64,000 nucleotides of DNA from positions 186,001 through 250,000 of the forward strand of contig CP079859.1 of the NCBI GenBank assembly GCA_019339365.1. Reading direction: 5' to 3'. A program made the translations under genes and the position numbers. Shown one piece after another: positions 61,654-64,000 of this stretch. Below the pieces are notes generated by a model, which saw nothing but the letters and a program-made list of their open reading frames with translations, was not told the origin of the DNA and did no database searches. The stretch comes from Vibrio neptunius (GTDB taxonomy: Bacteria; Pseudomonadota; Gammaproteobacteria; Enterobacterales; Vibrionaceae). Every line of letters begins with the position of its first letter. Positions within the stretch are counted from its first letter, which is position 1.

Positions 61654-62915
61654 AACCTCTCACCATGTAAATGTGTGATTCTAAATCTTGAAAAATATGA
61701 AATTATAATAAATTGAATAACACACGCGATGAAATAAGCATATAGTATACCTTTCAGCATAAACATTTGTACAAATATATAACTCAACACCACAAATATA
61801 ATCGCCCAAACACTCTCATTTAAAATGATTGCCTTCAGTGCCTGCTTAGAATACAAAAAAGTAGAAAAAATAGACGTCATTACCCTAAAGGCTTCTGAAA
61901 TTAGAACAATTGGAATCAAATCACTTATTACACCGAACTCACTACTAAACAATATATTTACAATTAACTCTCTAAAAATAAATATAGAAGCCCCTATTAT
62001 CAAGAGCCCCAAAATGCAAAACTTAAAACTAGCCAATATATATTTTTTAATGTCATTAGCACACCCAGTTGAGGAGAACTTAGGCAGGTAATATATAGAT
62101 ATCGGTAGTGCAAAAAGCATATGAAAATAAAAGCCTATTTTATATAACCCCTCCCAATAACCAGCACTAGATTGGTCAATATGGGTTATTACTACAAACC
62201 TTACTGTCATTAACATCATTGCCATAATGAACCCACTCAGAAATGATGTCAGGCCATATGAAAATAAACTAATCAACTGACGCCTATCAACACAAACAAG
62301 GCTGACTTTGAAAAACTGGTAATTAAATGCACCTTTGTAGAAACATAAGAACAAAAAAAAGAACCCTATTTGACTTGTAATAAAGCCTAATATCGCACCT
62401 GATATTCCATTAAAAATAGTTAATGTAACGACGCATATAGCAATAATCACATTAAGGAATATATTCAAAAATGAATATTCTTTGACTCTTCCCAATCCAT
62501 TAAGTATAGATATAATATAAATATTAAAAGAATAAAATATCATCGAAAATGCTAGAAGAAAAAGGTGTTTTGAATATCCATCTGATAAAAAGAGAACTTT
62601 AGAAAAATAACCATGAAATATAACTAATATTACAGAAACTACAATAGATAACACAGCCATAATAAGAACAGCATTACTTCTAACAGCTAGATGCTCTCTC
62701 TCATTTTTGGACTTAGCAATATTTGATACGACTCCGGTTTGAATAGAGCCATTTGCAATGCTACAAAGCAGGCCAGTTGAGTTTTGAAACTGGCCAATCA
62801 GCGCAAGACCAGATGGCCCTAGATATACTGCTATAACTTTATTTATAGCGATACCGGATAAGACTTTTATAGCTGTTTGTAAGCCAGTCCAGAAAAAGGC
62901 TTTCTTAATATTCAT
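61644..62915 (-). CDS. wzx: O-antigen flippase (Wzx, PST family)
   Basis: 423 residues with about 12 to 14 membrane segments, N-terminal [20 protein letters not shown] and [13 protein letters not shown], typical for the oligosaccharide flippase family. Moves the lipid-linked unit to the periplasm. Very A+T-rich, typical for transferred O-antigen genes. Confidence 0.87.
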   Translation of the reverse strand: MNIKKAFFWTGLQTAIKVLSGIAINKVIAVYLGPSGLALIGQFQNSTGLLCSIANGSIQTGVVSNIAKSKNEREHLAVRSNAVLIMAVLSIVVSVILVIFHGYFSKVLFLSDGYSKHLFLLAFSMIFYSFNIYIISILNGLGRVKEYSFLNIFLNVIIAICVVTLTIFNGISGAILGFITSQIGFFFLFLCFYKGAFNYQFFKVSLVCVDRRQLISLFSYGLTSFLSGFIMAMMLMTVRFVVITHIDQSSAGYWEGLYKIGFYFHMLFALPISIYYLPKFSSTGCANDIKKYILASFKFCILGLLIIGASIFIFRELIVNILFSSEFGVISDLIPIVLISEAFRVMTSIFSTFLYSKQALKAIILNESVWAIIFVVLSYIFVQMFMLKGILYAYFIACVIQFIIISYFSRFRITHLHGERLCS

Positions 62916-64000
62916 TTAGTACTTGTATAATTCGACTTACTTGTTCTTCATCTAAAACAGGGCTAATCGGAATTGACACTACTGTTTCGTGCAGCCTATC
63001 TGAAATAGGAAGTTCTTGATTAAAAACACCGCAATAAGCTTGTTGTCTATGGGGAGGAATCGGGTAGTGAACCATCGAGGCTACATCGTTTTCATCAAGA
63101 AAATCTGTAAACTCTTGCCTATTATCAACTCTAACAACAAATAAGTGCCATACATGTAAAGATGAATCACTAACACTCGGTAGCTTGATTTTCGGGTTAA
63201 TGACTTCATTTAAATAGCGACTTGCTACACATCTTCTAGAATAAGTGTCTTGATCTAGATACGCCAACTTGACTTGTAACATAGCTGCTTGAATTTCATC
63301 CAATCTGCTATTAACACCAGTATACTTGTTTTCGTATTTCTTGTGAGAACCATAGTTACGGAGAGCAAGCATAACATGATATAGCTCTTCATCATCGGTA
63401 ATGATTGCACCTGCATCTCCTAAAGCACCGAGATTTTTCCCTGGATAAAAACTAAATGCTCCGGCATGTCCCCATGAGCCACATTTTCTACCTTTTAGTT
63501 CTGCCCCATGTGACTGAGCACAATCTTCAAGAACGAGTAAATTATACTCATCGGATAGCTCCATTATTTCATCCATCGGACAGATGAGGCCATAGAGATG
63601 GACAGGAAGAATAGCTTTAGTATTTTCAGTAATTAGTTCTTCGATACTACTTCTATTTATATTTAAAGTTATTTCATCAGGCTCTGCTAGTACTGGAGTC
63701 AAGCCATTTTCTGTGATGGCTAAAATCGAGGCGATATAAGTATTTGATGGTACAATCACTTCATCGCCAGCCTTCAGTTTTCCAAGCTCTTTCCAAGCTC
63801 TTAAAGTCAAAGTCAGAGCATCCAACCCATTGGCAACTCCTATGCAGTATTTAGAGCCGTTGTACTGAGAAAAGTCGCTTTCAAATTGCTCTAGCTCTTT
63901 GCCCATAATATACCAGCCTGAATCTATAACCCTCTTGCATGCCTCTTTCAAATCCATGTGGTATTGAGAGTTAATTTTTTTAAATCTAGAAACGGGATCA
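62905..64000 (-). pseudogene. DegT/DnrJ/EryC1/StrS sugar aminotransferase, one-base frameshift, start one base outside window
   Basis: Main frame from ATG 63957 gives 350 residues: [14 protein letters not shown] near 40, [15 protein letters not shown] near 148 and PLP Lys in [16 protein letters not shown] near 172. Family members start (M)[15 protein letters not shown] is present at 63998-63975 in another frame, and the family start ATG would begin at base 64001. One more base in the T7 run 63975-63981 would join IPFLDLKK to [12 protein letters not shown]. Looks like an FdtB/QdtB-like 3-aminotransferase, so a dTDP-sugar route may follow to the right. Confidence 0.75.

Overview
The window is chromosomal DNA of a Vibrio-type gammaproteobacterium. 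The housekeeping blocks have Vibrio/enterobacterial content and order: cysE-gpsA-secB-rhodanese, frdABCD opposite epmA, priA-cytR-ftsN-hslVU, rpmE, metJ/metBL/metF, zapB, glpX, groESL and murB-birA. The proteins read like Vibrio orthologues. I cannot name the species from the sequence alone.

Layout. 1-2875: minus-strand rhodanese-secB-gpsA-cysE run, with cysE cut by the window edge. 2998-12259: an envelope polysaccharide export block of two divergent units. The minus unit is a Wzi-like gene, an SLBB/Wza-like export protein (wbfF/otnA type) and a Wzz-like regulator. The plus unit is yjbEFGH. 12304-33310: conserved core genes, including a methionine regulon with visible MET boxes and two sigma-32-type promoters in the core (hslVU here, groESL further on). 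33336-36480: a group II intron inserted exactly in the groEL stop codon, carrying a maturase, an extra 93-codon ORF and an unusually long, hairpin-rich 5' part. 36480-44496: groESL, a second wzz, small genes, murB-birA and pssA. 44501-64000: a minus-strand O-antigen/capsule cluster, A+T-rich in its upstream half and continuing past the right edge.

How the cluster should work. A WbpM/PglF-type dehydratase, a PglE-type aminotransferase, a PglD-type acyltransferase and a PglC-type phosphoglycosyl transferase together look like a route that makes a UDP-4-amino-4,6-dideoxy-GlcNAc derivative and loads it on undecaprenyl phosphate. A MaoC-type hydratase sits inside this set and may supply an unusual acyl group. 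FnlA/FnlB/FnlC homologues make UDP-L-FucNAc for a WbuB-like transferase. A third arm (CDP-glucose synthesis and dehydration, an RmlC-like cupin, a sugar aminotransferase) suggests a CDP-linked amino sugar. Wzx, Wzy, further glycosyltransferases and a sulfotransferase-like protein complete a Wzy-dependent pathway.

Data quality warning. Nine single-base frameshifts interrupt otherwise intact genes: the wzi-like gene, metJ (twice), metL, wzz2, two sugar aminotransferases, ddhA and ddhB. Eight lie in or beside A/T homopolymers and each is repaired by one base. This looks more like homopolymer-length sequencing error than gene decay, so I describe these genes by their inferred full extents.
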